This document shows, in pieces, positions 24,156-33,144 of a DNA stretch of 64,000 bases. The position numbers were made by a program, and so were the translations under genes. The notes under the pieces are model-generated. The model searched no databases. It saw only the letters and a program-made list of their open reading frames with translations, and was not told the origin of the DNA. The DNA is taken from contig NZ_JAELVM010000002.1 of the NCBI RefSeq assembly GCF_016745235.1, forward strand, positions 124,001 through 188,000, read 5' to 3'. Source of the DNA: Chryseobacterium endalhagicum (lineage in GTDB: Bacteria; Bacteroidota; Bacteroidia; Flavobacteriales; Weeksellaceae). Within the stretch, counting starts at the first letter, position 1. Every line of letters begins with the position of its first letter.

Positions 24156-26306
24156 TTATTGTTGATTTCCAATCTTGCTCCAGATCTCGATTCTGTAATC
24201 TTCGATATCTGCATTATCCTGAAGGCTCTTCATCCAGGCCTGCCCGAACATTCCTGCACTTCTCTGGGTAATAGATTCTGTAAACTGCTTCAGGTCACCC
24301 GGCTGCTTGTTTACTGTTTCTGATTTTTTAATCAATACATAAACTCCTGTTCCTCCTTCGATAGGGTTAGAAAGTTTTCCTTTTGCAACTCCGAAAGCAG
24401 CACCAGCTACTTTAGGCTCCATAGCACCAGCTACTGTAGGGTTAAGCATGTTAACCTGAGCTGCCTGCTTTGTAGAAGCAAATAATTTAGCGATCTGATC
24501 CAGGTTTGAAGCTTTAGCCCCTGCAATTTTATCAGAGATCTGTTTTGCAGCCAACTTGTTTTTAACGATCACTTCTATCTGGTCTCTTACAGATTCAGGA
24601 TCAGCAAGACCTGCTTCCTGTTTTCCGTTAAGATAAGCCACAATTTTATCTCCCGTACCTTCTACGGTAAAGAATTCCGTATCTCCTTTAGATCTTTTCT
24701 TATCGAAAGCCCATGCTAAGATTTCTCCGTCTTTATCAGTACCAAGTCCCTGAAGCTGTCCGTCAAATCTTTTAGCTGTTTTAGGATTGGAGAACTGATA
24801 GTTTCCTTTTTTAGCAATATTCACGAAATCGTTGAAAGATTTCCCCTGAACCTGCTGAATGAATCTTCTCGCTTGTTTATCAGATTCTGCTTCTGTAGCT
24901 TCTGATGGCTTCACTTCTTTTACAAGGTTAGCTACTTTATAGCTCATTGCCCCTGCTTTTTTATCTTCAATATTGATGATATGGTATCCGAACTGTGTTT
25001 CTACCACGCCTGTAGCCCCTTTAGGATTGTTTGCTAGATAGGTAAGGAATTCAGGAACGAAAGGCGTTTCCGGAGTTGTCCATCCTAAGCTTCCTGCCTG
25101 AGCTGCAGAACTTGGATCATTAGAAAGCTTCAGGAACTCTGTAAATCTTGCTGGAGTTGCCTTTACAATAGCTCCGATAGAGTCTGCCAGTTTTTTAGCC
25201 TGCTCTTTGGATCTTGTCACTCCTTCTCCCGCAGGACTTCCTTTGAAAGCGATAAGGATATGTCTTGACAATGTAGAATCTGAAGTCTTTTTATCCAAAA
25301 GTTTTGAAACTACATAGAAATTCTGCTCTTTATAAGGTCCGAAAGTCTGCCCGATAGCGGCAGTAGCAATCTGTCCCTGGATAGTCTGTGGCAATTGGGT
25401 TGGCGCTGAATACTGGTTGTTGAACGGCATATCAGAATTAGCCATTACAAACATAGAGTCATTCTTTGTATTCTGGAAGTTCTCCGTACCTCCGCTCGCA
25501 TCTGTACCCCCTGAGAAAAGTTTATTGATTTCCTTCTGAGTCGCTGCATCATCTGCAGGGCTTGGTTTGGAAGGGAAATAAACAACTCCGATGTTTCTGC
25601 TAGGTTCAGCTTTGAACATTACCGGGTGCTGTTTGATATAGTTTTCAAGGTCTGCTGTAGTAACGTTGATCTTAGTTTTCTGAAGGTATGCAGCATAATC
25701 GATCTTTACAAAATCGATGTCTGCCAGCTGATCTCTCTGTTTCATGATCTCTTCAGCTTCTTTCTTACCGGTAGTGATACCCGCAGAAATATTAGTAAAC
25801 ACCTGTCTTGCCATCAATCTGTATTCTACAGTTTTTCTGGTTTTCAACCACTGGTTGTATTGTTCAGGATTGGTGTTTTTTAATGTTTCAATCTCTTTTT
25901 TAAGCTCTTGAGTTTTAAAATTACCTTTCTCATCAAAGAACTGTTTGTTTTGGGCAAACATCTGATCGTACTGGATCTGGTTCCAGAAATAATCATCTGT
26001 CATTTCAAAGCCCAATTTCTCAAACTGCTGCTTGATAAGTTTAGATTGTACAAGTAACTGCCATGCCTGCTCTTCAAGTCCCGTTTTTGGACGGCCTTGC
26101 TGTTCAGCCTGCTGCTGCAGTACGAAAAGCTGATCATTGAACTCTTCGCGGGTGACTTTCTCACCGTTTACTTTTCCTAAAACATCAGGATTTTTTCCAA
26201 AAACCTTGTCGATACTGTCCGGGTTTACGAGAAACGCTAAAAGCGCCAATGCGATCACTCCCATCAAAAGCCAAGGCTTACTCCTAATCTGTCCTAAAAT
26301 TGCCAT
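24156..26306 (-). CDS. PpiD/SurA-type periplasmic folding factor
   Basis: A 716-residue protein anchored by one N-terminal helix (MGVIALALLAFLV, about 15-27). A SurA-N-like helical chaperone domain follows (about 40-230), then a parvulin-type PpiC domain (about 345-455, with SRHILIAF and GWTTPETPFVPEF and the late FGYHII). A second, less conserved parvulin-like part may lie at 560-690. It helps fold proteins leaving the Sec translocon, particularly outer-membrane proteins. The gene is monocistronic, with its own terminator. Confidence 0.92.
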   Translation of the reverse strand: MAILGQIRSKPWLLMGVIALALLAFLVNPDSIDKVFGKNPDVLGKVNGEKVTREEFNDQLFVLQQQAEQQGRPKTGLEEQAWQLLVQSKLIKQQFEKLGFEMTDDYFWNQIQYDQMFAQNKQFFDEKGNFKTQELKKEIETLKNTNPEQYNQWLKTRKTVEYRLMARQVFTNISAGITTGKKEAEEIMKQRDQLADIDFVKIDYAAYLQKTKINVTTADLENYIKQHPVMFKAEPSRNIGVVYFPSKPSPADDAATQKEINKLFSGGTDASGGTENFQNTKNDSMFVMANSDMPFNNQYSAPTQLPQTIQGQIATAAIGQTFGPYKEQNFYVVSKLLDKKTSDSTLSRHILIAFKGSPAGEGVTRSKEQAKKLADSIGAIVKATPARFTEFLKLSNDPSSAAQAGSLGWTTPETPFVPEFLTYLANNPKGATGVVETQFGYHIINIEDKKAGAMSYKVANLVKEVKPSEATEAESDKQARRFIQQVQGKSFNDFVNIAKKGNYQFSNPKTAKRFDGQLQGLGTDKDGEILAWAFDKKRSKGDTEFFTVEGTGDKIVAYLNGKQEAGLADPESVRDQIEVIVKNKLAAKQISDKIAGAKASNLDQIAKLFASTKQAAQVNMLNPTVAGAMEPKVAGAAFGVAKGKLSNPIEGGTGVYVLIKKSETVNKQPGDLKQFTESITQRSAGMFGQAWMKSLQDNADIEDYRIEIWSKIGNQQ

Positions 26307-26567
26307 TTTATATATTATAGTTTTTTATCAGTTTGCGAAAATACACATTTTTAAGAAATTAGAGAAGCAGAAGTCCTTTATTTTAATTTTTAAAATGAAA
26401 GATTATTGAAAAAAGGAAATTTTGACCATATTTTTTAGCAAAAAACAAATGGCATAGGTATTGTGCAATTTAAGGAACCATAATACGCTGCACGTTTTCA
26501 GCGCATATTGTAAAATATCATTTTAACGATTTAAAACGAAGATGACAATTTGTCATTTTATATAAGT

Positions 26568-28973
26568 ATGACAGAATTTGAAGATATGAGTTTAGAGGAA
26601 ATGATCGGCGATGGATTTGACATTGTAGCAGAAGAGATCAATCTTTCAGACTTTTCGGAGACCGATAAGAATTCCGAACAGAGAATATTCCCTATACTTC
26701 CTGTAAGAAATATGGTCATGTTTCCCAACGTAGTAATTCCTATTACTGCGGGAAGAAAAGCATCGATACACCTTCTTGAAGAAGCACAGAAAAACGGTGA
26801 TTTCATTGGTATTGTAAGCCAGAAAAACTCAGATCTGGAGCAGCCTGCAGAGAAAGATATGTACCAAACCGGTACGCTTGCCAAGATCATTAAGATCATT
26901 AAACTTCCTGAAGGCAATATCACGGCTATCACTAAAGGATTTCACAGATTTAAGATCAAAAAGATCGTAGAAAGCCAGCCTTATTTCAAAGCGGAAATCA
27001 CCAAACTGAAAGATTCCCGCCCGAAAAACAAGGAAGAATACGAAGCTTTGCTGGACAATATCAAGGATTTAGCGTTAAAGATCATTGAACTTGATCCTAA
27101 TATCCCGAATGCGGCCAATTTTGCGATCAAGAATATCAGCAATAATGATGATCTTCTGAACTTCATCTGCACCAATGCCAGTTTTCCTTCCGTTGAAAAG
27201 CAAAAACTTCTGGAGGAAAAAAGCCTGATAGAAAGAGCCAACAAGTGCTACGAAATGATGCATGAGGATTTCAGAAAGCTGGAACTCAGAAACCAGATCC
27301 ATCAGAAAACTTCAAAAGATTTAGATAAACAGCAGAGGGAATATTTCCTGAACCAGCAGATCAGAACCATCCAGGATGAGCTGGGAGGCGGTCCGGAAAG
27401 TGATGTGGAAGACCTCCTCAACAAAGCAAGAGCCAAAAAATGGAACCAGGAAGTGGAAGACCATTTCCAGAAGGAGATCAACAGGCTTCAACGCCAGAAC
27501 CCTAATGCTCCGGATTATAACGTGCAGAGAAATTATCTTGATTTCTTCACGGATCTTCCATGGGAAACCTACACAAAAGATGTTTTTGATATCGCCAAAG
27601 CTGAAAAAACTTTAGATAAAGCCCATTTCGGACTGGAAGATATTAAAAAGAGAATCCTTGAGCACATGGCTGTTTTAAAATTAAAAAACAACATGAAATC
27701 CCCGATTCTATTGCTTGTAGGGCCTCCGGGAGTAGGAAAAACCTCTTTGGGAAAATCTGTTGCTGATGCTTTGGGAAGAAAATATGTAAGATTATCTCTG
27801 GGCGGGCTTCATGACGAAAGTGAAATCCGCGGACACAGAAAAACATACATCGGGGCGATGGCGGGAAGAATTCTGCAGTCTATCAAGAAATCAGGCACCT
27901 CCAATCCGGTGATTGTGCTGGATGAAATTGATAAGATCGGGCAAGGTCTTCACGGCGATCCGAGCTCTGCGCTTCTGGAAGTTCTTGATCCGGAGCAAAA
28001 TAAAGCGTTCTACGATAATTTCCTGGAAATGGGGTATGATTTGTCCAGAGTGATGTTTATTGCTACCGCAAATTCCCTTTCCACGATCCAGACTCCGCTT
28101 CTGGACAGAACGGAAATCATTCAGATCGCAGGCTATACGATGGAGGAAAAGACAGAAATTGCGAAAAGACATTTAATTAAAAAACAGCAGGAAGAAAACG
28201 GTTTGGATGCAAAATCATTTAAACTGGGCAATCCTGAACTTAAACATATCATTGAAGCACACACTTCAGAAAGCGGGGTAAGAACATTGGAGAAAAGAAT
28301 TGCTTCCATCGCGAGATGGGTTGCTTTACAAACCGCTCTGATGAAGGAATATAATCCCAAAATCACGGTTGAAAAAATAGATGAGATCCTTGGTGTTCCA
28401 AGACCTAAAAGTCTTTCTGAGATCACGGGAGTTCCGGGTGTGGTAACAGGTTTAGCCTGGACCAGTGTTGGTGGAGATATTTTATACATTGAAAGTATTT
28501 TAAGCAACGGAAAAGGAGGTCTTACGATGACCGGAAACCTGGGAACTGTGATGAAGGAATCTGCAACCATCGCTCTGGAATATATCAAAGCCAGACATGA
28601 TGACCTTGGAATCCCGCAGGAAGATCTGGACAAAAAGAACATCCATGTTCACGTTCCGGAAGGCGCGACTCCTAAAGATGGACCATCTGCAGGTATTGCC
28701 ATGCTTACTTCAATGGTTTCGTCATTCAAGAATAAAAAGGTAAAACCTCATCTTGCGATGACGGGAGAAATAACATTAAGAGGAAAAGTACTTCCTGTAG
28801 GCGGAATCAAGGAAAAACTCCTTGCAGCCACCAGAGCAGGCATAAAAGAAGTGATTCTATGTGAAGCGAACAGAAAAGATGTGGAAGAAATCAAGAAAGA
28901 TTATCTTAAAAACCTGACTGTTCATTATGTCAACAGAATGGAGGAAGTCATTGACTTTGCTATAGAAAAATAA
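26568..28973 (+). CDS. lon: Lon ATP-dependent serine protease
   Basis: An 801-residue AAA+ protease degrading misfolded and regulatory proteins. The N-terminal substrate-binding domain begins at LPVRNMVMFPNVVIP. Walker A GPPGVGKT is at about 385-392. The protease domain has the Ser-Lys dyad at Ser707 (DGPSAG) and Lys750 (GGIKEK). A longer frame starts with TTG at 26550, but the ATG at 26568 is chosen because TTG adds only six atypical residues. An AT-rich 260-base region with no gene lies upstream, and a clear terminator downstream. Confidence 0.97.
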   Translation: MTEFEDMSLEEMIGDGFDIVAEEINLSDFSETDKNSEQRIFPILPVRNMVMFPNVVIPITAGRKASIHLLEEAQKNGDFIGIVSQKNSDLEQPAEKDMYQTGTLAKIIKIIKLPEGNITAITKGFHRFKIKKIVESQPYFKAEITKLKDSRPKNKEEYEALLDNIKDLALKIIELDPNIPNAANFAIKNISNNDDLLNFICTNASFPSVEKQKLLEEKSLIERANKCYEMMHEDFRKLELRNQIHQKTSKDLDKQQREYFLNQQIRTIQDELGGGPESDVEDLLNKARAKKWNQEVEDHFQKEINRLQRQNPNAPDYNVQRNYLDFFTDLPWETYTKDVFDIAKAEKTLDKAHFGLEDIKKRILEHMAVLKLKNNMKSPILLLVGPPGVGKTSLGKSVADALGRKYVRLSLGGLHDESEIRGHRKTYIGAMAGRILQSIKKSGTSNPVIVLDEIDKIGQGLHGDPSSALLEVLDPEQNKAFYDNFLEMGYDLSRVMFIATANSLSTIQTPLLDRTEIIQIAGYTMEEKTEIAKRHLIKKQQEENGLDAKSFKLGNPELKHIIEAHTSESGVRTLEKRIASIARWVALQTALMKEYNPKITVEKIDEILGVPRPKSLSEITGVPGVVTGLAWTSVGGDILYIESILSNGKGGLTMTGNLGTVMKESATIALEYIKARHDDLGIPQEDLDKKNIHVHVPEGATPKDGPSAGIAMLTSMVSSFKNKKVKPHLAMTGEITLRGKVLPVGGIKEKLLAATRAGIKEVILCEANRKDVEEIKKDYLKNLTVHYVNRMEEVIDFAIEK

Positions 28974-29471
28974 TCCATAACATATCAACTCTCAATAAGG
29001 AAACGCGTCTCAGATTATATTTGGGATGCGTTTTTTATTGAACCACAAAAGGCACAAACGCTTTTGAACACTTTAGTTAAGTGAATATGTTATGCACAGG
29101 AAGTACACCTAAGTTTTATAAAAAAATCAAAGTTTTTCAGCTTCATTTCTTCTTAAAGCGGAGCTCAGCTTAATATTCTTAAAAACTTAACTGCTCTTAA
29201 TGGTTTAAATAAATAACATCCATAAAGATTATTCAAGTTTAGAAAGCCAAAAGATTTTTATGAGTTATTTCTAAAATCTGCTTTATCTGCAAAATCAGCG
29301 GGAGATAAAAATTATTTTAAACTACTAAAGAATCAAAGTTCAAAATTGAAAAACACATACCACATTTCCCTATTCATCTGCTTTTTCATCAAAATAATTA
29401 TGTTAATTAAACCAAAACGGCATAGTTATTAGTTGGGTTTTATTATTTTTATCCAACAGATTTGAAAAATT
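28974..29471. other. Non-coding spacer between lon and the AI-2E gene
   Basis: Apart from the lon terminator at its left edge, this roughly 500-base AT-rich region shows no convincing reading frame, RNA gene or mobile-element end. A run reading accacaaaaggcacaaacg near 29042 and scattered AAGATT/AAAATC near-repeats look like decayed repeat material. No clear TAnnTTTG box with a good -33 is seen before the AI-2E gene. Confidence 0.5.
29002..29036 (+). terminator. Terminator of lon
   Basis: AACGCGTCTC pairs with GGGATGCGTT (ten pairs including two G-U) across an 11-base loop and runs into TTTTTT. Confidence 0.8.
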
Positions 29472-30584
29472 ATGAACTTTCTTAAGCTCCCTTTTATCGT
29501 CAATCTAACCCTTGTTGTTATTTCCATTATTGGTCTCGGTTACCTTTTGGCACTTGGGCAGAGTATTTTAGCACCTTTTTTCCTGGCTTTTTTAATGGCC
29601 ATGCTTTTTCTTCCCATTGCAACTTTTATGGAAAGAAAACTAAGATTTCCAAGATCTGTATCTACCATGACGTCGGTTTTCATCATGCTGGCTATTTTAT
29701 CGGGGCTTATCTATTTTTTCGGATCACAGCTCTCTGATTTCAGCAAAGACCTTCCGCATCTTCGTGAGCAGATGACCACCGTTTTCAACAATCTGCAGCA
29801 CTGGATCTCAAAAACATTCAATGTAAAGATTGACGAACAGCTGGATTATATTAATCAGGGACTTAATAAACTGCTTTCTTCCTCGGGGGTAATCCTTGGC
29901 TTTACTTTCGGAATATTTTCAAGCGGTTTTGGCTTTATCGTATTTTTCACTCTGTTTTTTATCTTTATCTTGAATTACAGAAGGATTCTTAATAATTTCA
30001 TTGTCACGGTTTTTAACGAAAAACACAAAACCAGTGTACAGGAAGTCGTTACCGAGATCAGGGTGATGACGAAGAAATATATTTTCGGACTCTGCCTGCA
30101 GGTTTTGATCGTTTCCATACTCTGTTCAATCGTACTTACAGTTTTAGGAGTAAAATATGCGGTTCTTCTTGCGGTCTTAACGGGTTTATTAAATGTTATT
30201 CCTTACCTGGGAATCTGTATTTCGCTTTTAATCTCATGCTTTATTGCTTTTGCCACCGGAACACCTTCTACTTGCGTTTATGTAGCCATTGGATATATCG
30301 CGATACATATTGTAGATGGAAATATTGTACTTCCTTTTGTGGTAGGCTCAAAAGTAAAGATCAATGCTTTATTTTCTTTTATCGGGATTATTTTAGGGGA
30401 ACACCTTTGGGGAATTGCGGGAATGTTCCTGTGTATTCCGGCTATTGCCATCATTAAGATTATTTTTGAACGAGTGGACGGCTTAAAACCCTGGGGAAAA
30501 CTGCTGGGTGAAGAAGAAAAGCCACACAAAAAGAAAAAGAGCTATAAGATCTCTAAGAATATTACTTTGAAAGAAATGGACTGA
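29472..30584 (+). CDS. AI-2E family (PerM/TqsA-type) transporter
   Basis: A 370-residue membrane protein with about seven to eight helices and the family's segments GLLNVIPYLGICISLLIS (around 235-253) and GEHLWGIAGMFLCIP near 310. Members export autoinducer-2-like molecules or act as Na+/H+ antiporters. The substrate cannot be deduced. The cytoplasmic C-terminal tail is strongly basic (EEKPHKKKKSYKISKN). It appears to be a single-gene unit. Confidence 0.88.
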   Translation: MNFLKLPFIVNLTLVVISIIGLGYLLALGQSILAPFFLAFLMAMLFLPIATFMERKLRFPRSVSTMTSVFIMLAILSGLIYFFGSQLSDFSKDLPHLREQMTTVFNNLQHWISKTFNVKIDEQLDYINQGLNKLLSSSGVILGFTFGIFSSGFGFIVFFTLFFIFILNYRRILNNFIVTVFNEKHKTSVQEVVTEIRVMTKKYIFGLCLQVLIVSILCSIVLTVLGVKYAVLLAVLTGLLNVIPYLGICISLLISCFIAFATGTPSTCVYVAIGYIAIHIVDGNIVLPFVVGSKVKINALFSFIGIILGEHLWGIAGMFLCIPAIAIIKIIFERVDGLKPWGKLLGEEEKPHKKKKSYKISKNITLKEMD

Positions 30585-30660
30585 TCTAAATCATTAGTAA
30601 TGAGCAATCGGTAATGAGTAATACGTGCTGGCCGATAATTGCAAAACTTATTATTTATAA

Positions 30661-30690
30661 AAAAAGCTGCTTCAGTTGAAACAGCTTCTA
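30661..30690 (-). terminator. Terminator of the double-glycine peptide gene
   Basis: AAGCTG and CAGCTT form the outer stem, with a possible inner TTC/GAA pairing. The minus strand continues into TTTTTTT just after the stop of the small peptide gene. Confidence 0.75.
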
Positions 30691-30699
30691 TAGTTAATT

Positions 30700-30951
30700 T
30701 TATAATGCGCAAAATGGGCTCATTCCGCTTGGACAGAGCTGGTCGCACGGAATATAAGACTGGTTGTCCGGGCAGTATCCCAAATCCGTTCCGGGATTAG
30801 TGCCGCCACCGCCACCACCGCCTAAACAAGGGTCTCCTGGTGGAATTTTACAAGGGCAGCCTACAGGCCCGATATCACAGATAGGTGGTTTTCCGCCTCC
30901 ATTAATTTTCTTTAGATTCTCACGATCCAGTTTTTGAAGATTTTTCAACAT
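30700..30951 (-). CDS. Bacteriocin-like Cys-rich peptide with double-glycine leader
   Basis: An 83-residue peptide. The N-terminal leader MLKNLQKLDRENLKKINGGG fits the flavobacterial bacteriocin-like family: a charged helix ending in a Gly-Gly cleavage site for a C39-peptidase ABC exporter. The rest is Pro/Gly-rich with eight cysteines and a seven-glycine run, enough for four disulfides or modifications. The gene has its own -7 box and terminator. No exporter, peptidase or maturation enzyme is nearby. A role in killing, signalling or surface defence is unproven. Confidence 0.8.
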   Translation of the reverse strand: MLKNLQKLDRENLKKINGGGKPPICDIGPVGCPCKIPPGDPCLGGGGGGGTNPGTDLGYCPDNQSYIPCDQLCPSGMSPFCAL

Positions 30952-30982
30952 AATAGATTTTTATTTAGTTTGATTTGTAAAA

Positions 30983-30990
30983 CAAATATA
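30983..30990 (-). promoter_or_regulatory. Promoter -7 box of the bacteriocin-like gene
   Basis: It reads TATATTTG on the minus strand, 31 bases before the ATG. It is AT-rich upstream, with no strong -33 element. Confidence 0.5.
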
Positions 30991-31085
30991 TCAAATGAAA
31001 TGATACATTATTCCACACATAGAGAAAAAACCAGAAACATTAACAGATTTTAATAAAAATAAATCCATCAATATCATTTTTGTTA

Positions 31086-31093
31086 TACATTTG
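31086..31093 (+). promoter_or_regulatory. Promoter -7 box of the DoxX-like gene
   Basis: TACATTTG matches TAnnTTTG, 17 bases before the ATG of the 31111 gene. Confidence 0.5.
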
Positions 31094-31110
31094 ATCTAAA
31101 ATCAACAATC

Positions 31111-31488
31111 ATGAAAATCGTAAAATTTATTCTTTGCCTTTTGTTTGCATTGGTTTTCATCAATGCCGGACTTGATAAATTCCTGCATTATTCTCCAATG
31201 CCAAAGCTGACTCCCGAACAGGAGAAGCTTTTTGCTGCGTTCATAGAAATTGGATGGCTGATGCCATTAGTAGGAATTGTAGAAATTGTTGGCGGGGTAT
31301 TATTTATCTTCCCAAAAACCAGAGCTCTTGCTGCTATCATCATTCTTCCTGTTATGGTAGGAATTGTGCTTCATAACGTATGGAGAGACCCCAATCAAAC
31401 AGGCATCATTATCTCTGTAGTGATGTTCCTGATCAACATCTGGGTAATTATTGATAACAGAGAGAAGTATAAGGCTTTGATCAGTTAG
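31111..31488 (+). CDS. DoxX-like small membrane protein
   Basis: A 125-residue protein with four hydrophobic segments, near 3-20, 47-69, 72-90 and 97-115. The pattern FALVFINAGLDKFLHY followed by LVGIVEIVGGVLFIFPKTRALAAI is typical of DoxX/DoxD-like proteins, a loosely defined family with proposed redox or membrane-stress roles. It lies in a single-gene unit. The fold call is reasonably secure and the function is not. Confidence 0.8.
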   Translation: MKIVKFILCLLFALVFINAGLDKFLHYSPMPKLTPEQEKLFAAFIEIGWLMPLVGIVEIVGGVLFIFPKTRALAAIIILPVMVGIVLHNVWRDPNQTGIIISVVMFLINIWVIIDNREKYKALIS

Positions 31489-31503
31489 GATTATTTGTGA
31501 ATA

Positions 31504-31569
31504 GTGAATGGTCAATCGTGAATTTTAGCCGAATATAAAAATTGACTGCAAAGCAAATTGACCATTCAC
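31504..31569. repeat. 13-bp inverted repeat in a spacer
   Basis: GTGAATGGTCAAT (31504-31516) and ATTGACCATTCAC (31557-31569) are exact reverse complements separated by 40 AT-rich bases. They lie between the convergent ends of the DoxX-like and acyl-CoA dehydrogenase genes. The unit resembles the ATTCACTATTCAC near-repeats at 48625. Confidence 0.6.
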
Positions 31570-31577
31570 CATTCACA

Positions 31578-32936
31578 TTATACAAATGCACTGAATCCCG
31601 TAATCGATCTTCCCACAATCAGGGAATTGATCTCTTTCGTTCCTTCGTAAGAATAGATGGCTTCAGCATCGGCGACGAATCTTGCCACATCATACTCGAG
31701 GAGAATCCCGTTTCCTCCCAATACTTCTCTGGCTCTGGAAACAATATCCCGGGTTCTCAGCGTACAGAAAACCTTAGCCAGCGAGGCGTGCTCATCCTTT
31801 AAAATTCCTTCATCCTGCATTTCAGAGAGTCTGAAAACCATGGTCTGCATAGCGGTAAGATTGGAAAGCATTTCCACCAGATGTCCCTGGATCATCTGAA
31901 ACGAAGCAATAGGTTTTCCAAACTGCTCTCTGGTTCTGGTATACTGCAAGGCACTTTCGTAGGCTCCTCTTGCACATCCGGTAGCCATCCACGCTACTCC
32001 CGCTCTGGTCATACGCAGTACTTTTCCGGTATCTTTAAATGAATTGGCGTGCTGCAGGCGGTTTTCTTCAGTGACAAGGCAGTCTGTTAAAGTGATCAAT
32101 CCGTTCTGGACGATTCTCAATGCCATTTTTCCTTTAATTTTCTCCACGGAATAGCCCGGATTGTCTTTTTCAACGATAAATCCTTTCACTTCACCACTGT
32201 CCAGGTCTCTTGCCCATATAATAACCAGGTCGGCAAAAGTGGCATTTCCGATCCATTTTTTCTGTCCGTTCAGAACCCAGCCTTCAGGCGTTTGTTTACA
32301 GGTTACAGTAAGACCGCCCGCTGCTCCTGACCCTACTTCAGGTTCGGTAAGGCCGAAAGCTCCTATTTTTTCAAATTTCTGCATCTGCGGAAGCCATTTC
32401 TGTTTCTGTTCTTCCGACCCGCAGATGTAAATAGATCCCATAGCCAATCCGGACTGTACCCCGAAAAATGTCGCAATGGAAGCATCTATCCTTGCCATTT
32501 CCATGGCTATAACGCCTTCCATCAGAAAAGGCATTCCGGGACAGCCGTATCCTTCATAGGTTACGCCGCAGATATCCAGTTTCTGGAATTTGGGAATCAG
32601 TTCAAAAGGAAATTCGTCTCTTAGCCAGTAATGATTAACGAGAGGTTTCACTTCTTTTTCCATGAAGGCTCTTACTTTAAGCTGAATCTCCCGCTGTTCC
32701 GGGGTCAGGGTATGGTAGATATCATAAAAATCTCCGTCAATAGGGGGAAGTTCTCTTTTTTTCTTGTTGGGATCCAGCATTTTCATCATTCCGTTCAGCT
32801 GCTTATCATCCAGTTTGGAGAAATTCTGCATCAGCTTTGGCAGATCTACTTTTTGGGAAATGGCACTCAGCTGATCAAAATCTATGGATCTGAATAAGTC
32901 TATTGCGTTTCTGATTTTAGAAAAAGTATTTGACAT
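31578..32936 (-). CDS. Acyl-CoA dehydrogenase, glutaryl-CoA dehydrogenase type
   Basis: A 452-residue flavoenzyme. The N-terminal helical domain is followed by FAD/substrate-binding motifs (AFGLTEPEVGSGAAG and WVLNGQKKWIGNATFADL). The C-terminal YEGTKEINSLIVGR contains the catalytic glutamate at about 431, the position used by glutaryl-CoA and isovaleryl-type enzymes. The first 60 residues, up to the LPPIDGDFYDIY region, form an extension. A longer frame begins with TTG at 32993, but the ATG at 32936 (MSNTFSK) is preferred. The substrate is probably glutaryl-CoA or a related acyl-CoA, by similarity only. Confidence 0.9.
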   Translation of the reverse strand: MSNTFSKIRNAIDLFRSIDFDQLSAISQKVDLPKLMQNFSKLDDKQLNGMMKMLDPNKKKRELPPIDGDFYDIYHTLTPEQREIQLKVRAFMEKEVKPLVNHYWLRDEFPFELIPKFQKLDICGVTYEGYGCPGMPFLMEGVIAMEMARIDASIATFFGVQSGLAMGSIYICGSEEQKQKWLPQMQKFEKIGAFGLTEPEVGSGAAGGLTVTCKQTPEGWVLNGQKKWIGNATFADLVIIWARDLDSGEVKGFIVEKDNPGYSVEKIKGKMALRIVQNGLITLTDCLVTEENRLQHANSFKDTGKVLRMTRAGVAWMATGCARGAYESALQYTRTREQFGKPIASFQMIQGHLVEMLSNLTAMQTMVFRLSEMQDEGILKDEHASLAKVFCTLRTRDIVSRAREVLGGNGILLEYDVARFVADAEAIYSYEGTKEINSLIVGRSITGFSAFV

Positions 32937-33144
32937 AGTAATGTATTGTGGGATTGATTTGTAAAAGTTAAGCAAAAATTGCTCCGAAAACAAGGTTACA
33001 AAACGGTATTTATTTTACAAAACACTCATTTACAGCAAATTAAAACAGAAATATTTCTTTACAAACTTTTTGCCTCTGATTTTCAAATGTTACAAAGATT
33101 CCTGACAGAACTTTGACCTAAGCAAACCCATAAAAATAAACGCT

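Noticed and set aside
26550-26567. TTG start for lon six codons upstream
   Set aside because: The ATG at 26568 gives a normal Lon N-terminus; the extra residues are unlike the family.
28974-29471. Possible gene or RNA in the lon-AI-2E spacer
   Set aside because: No frame of useful length, no hairpin beyond the lon terminator, and no tRNA-like pattern is seen.
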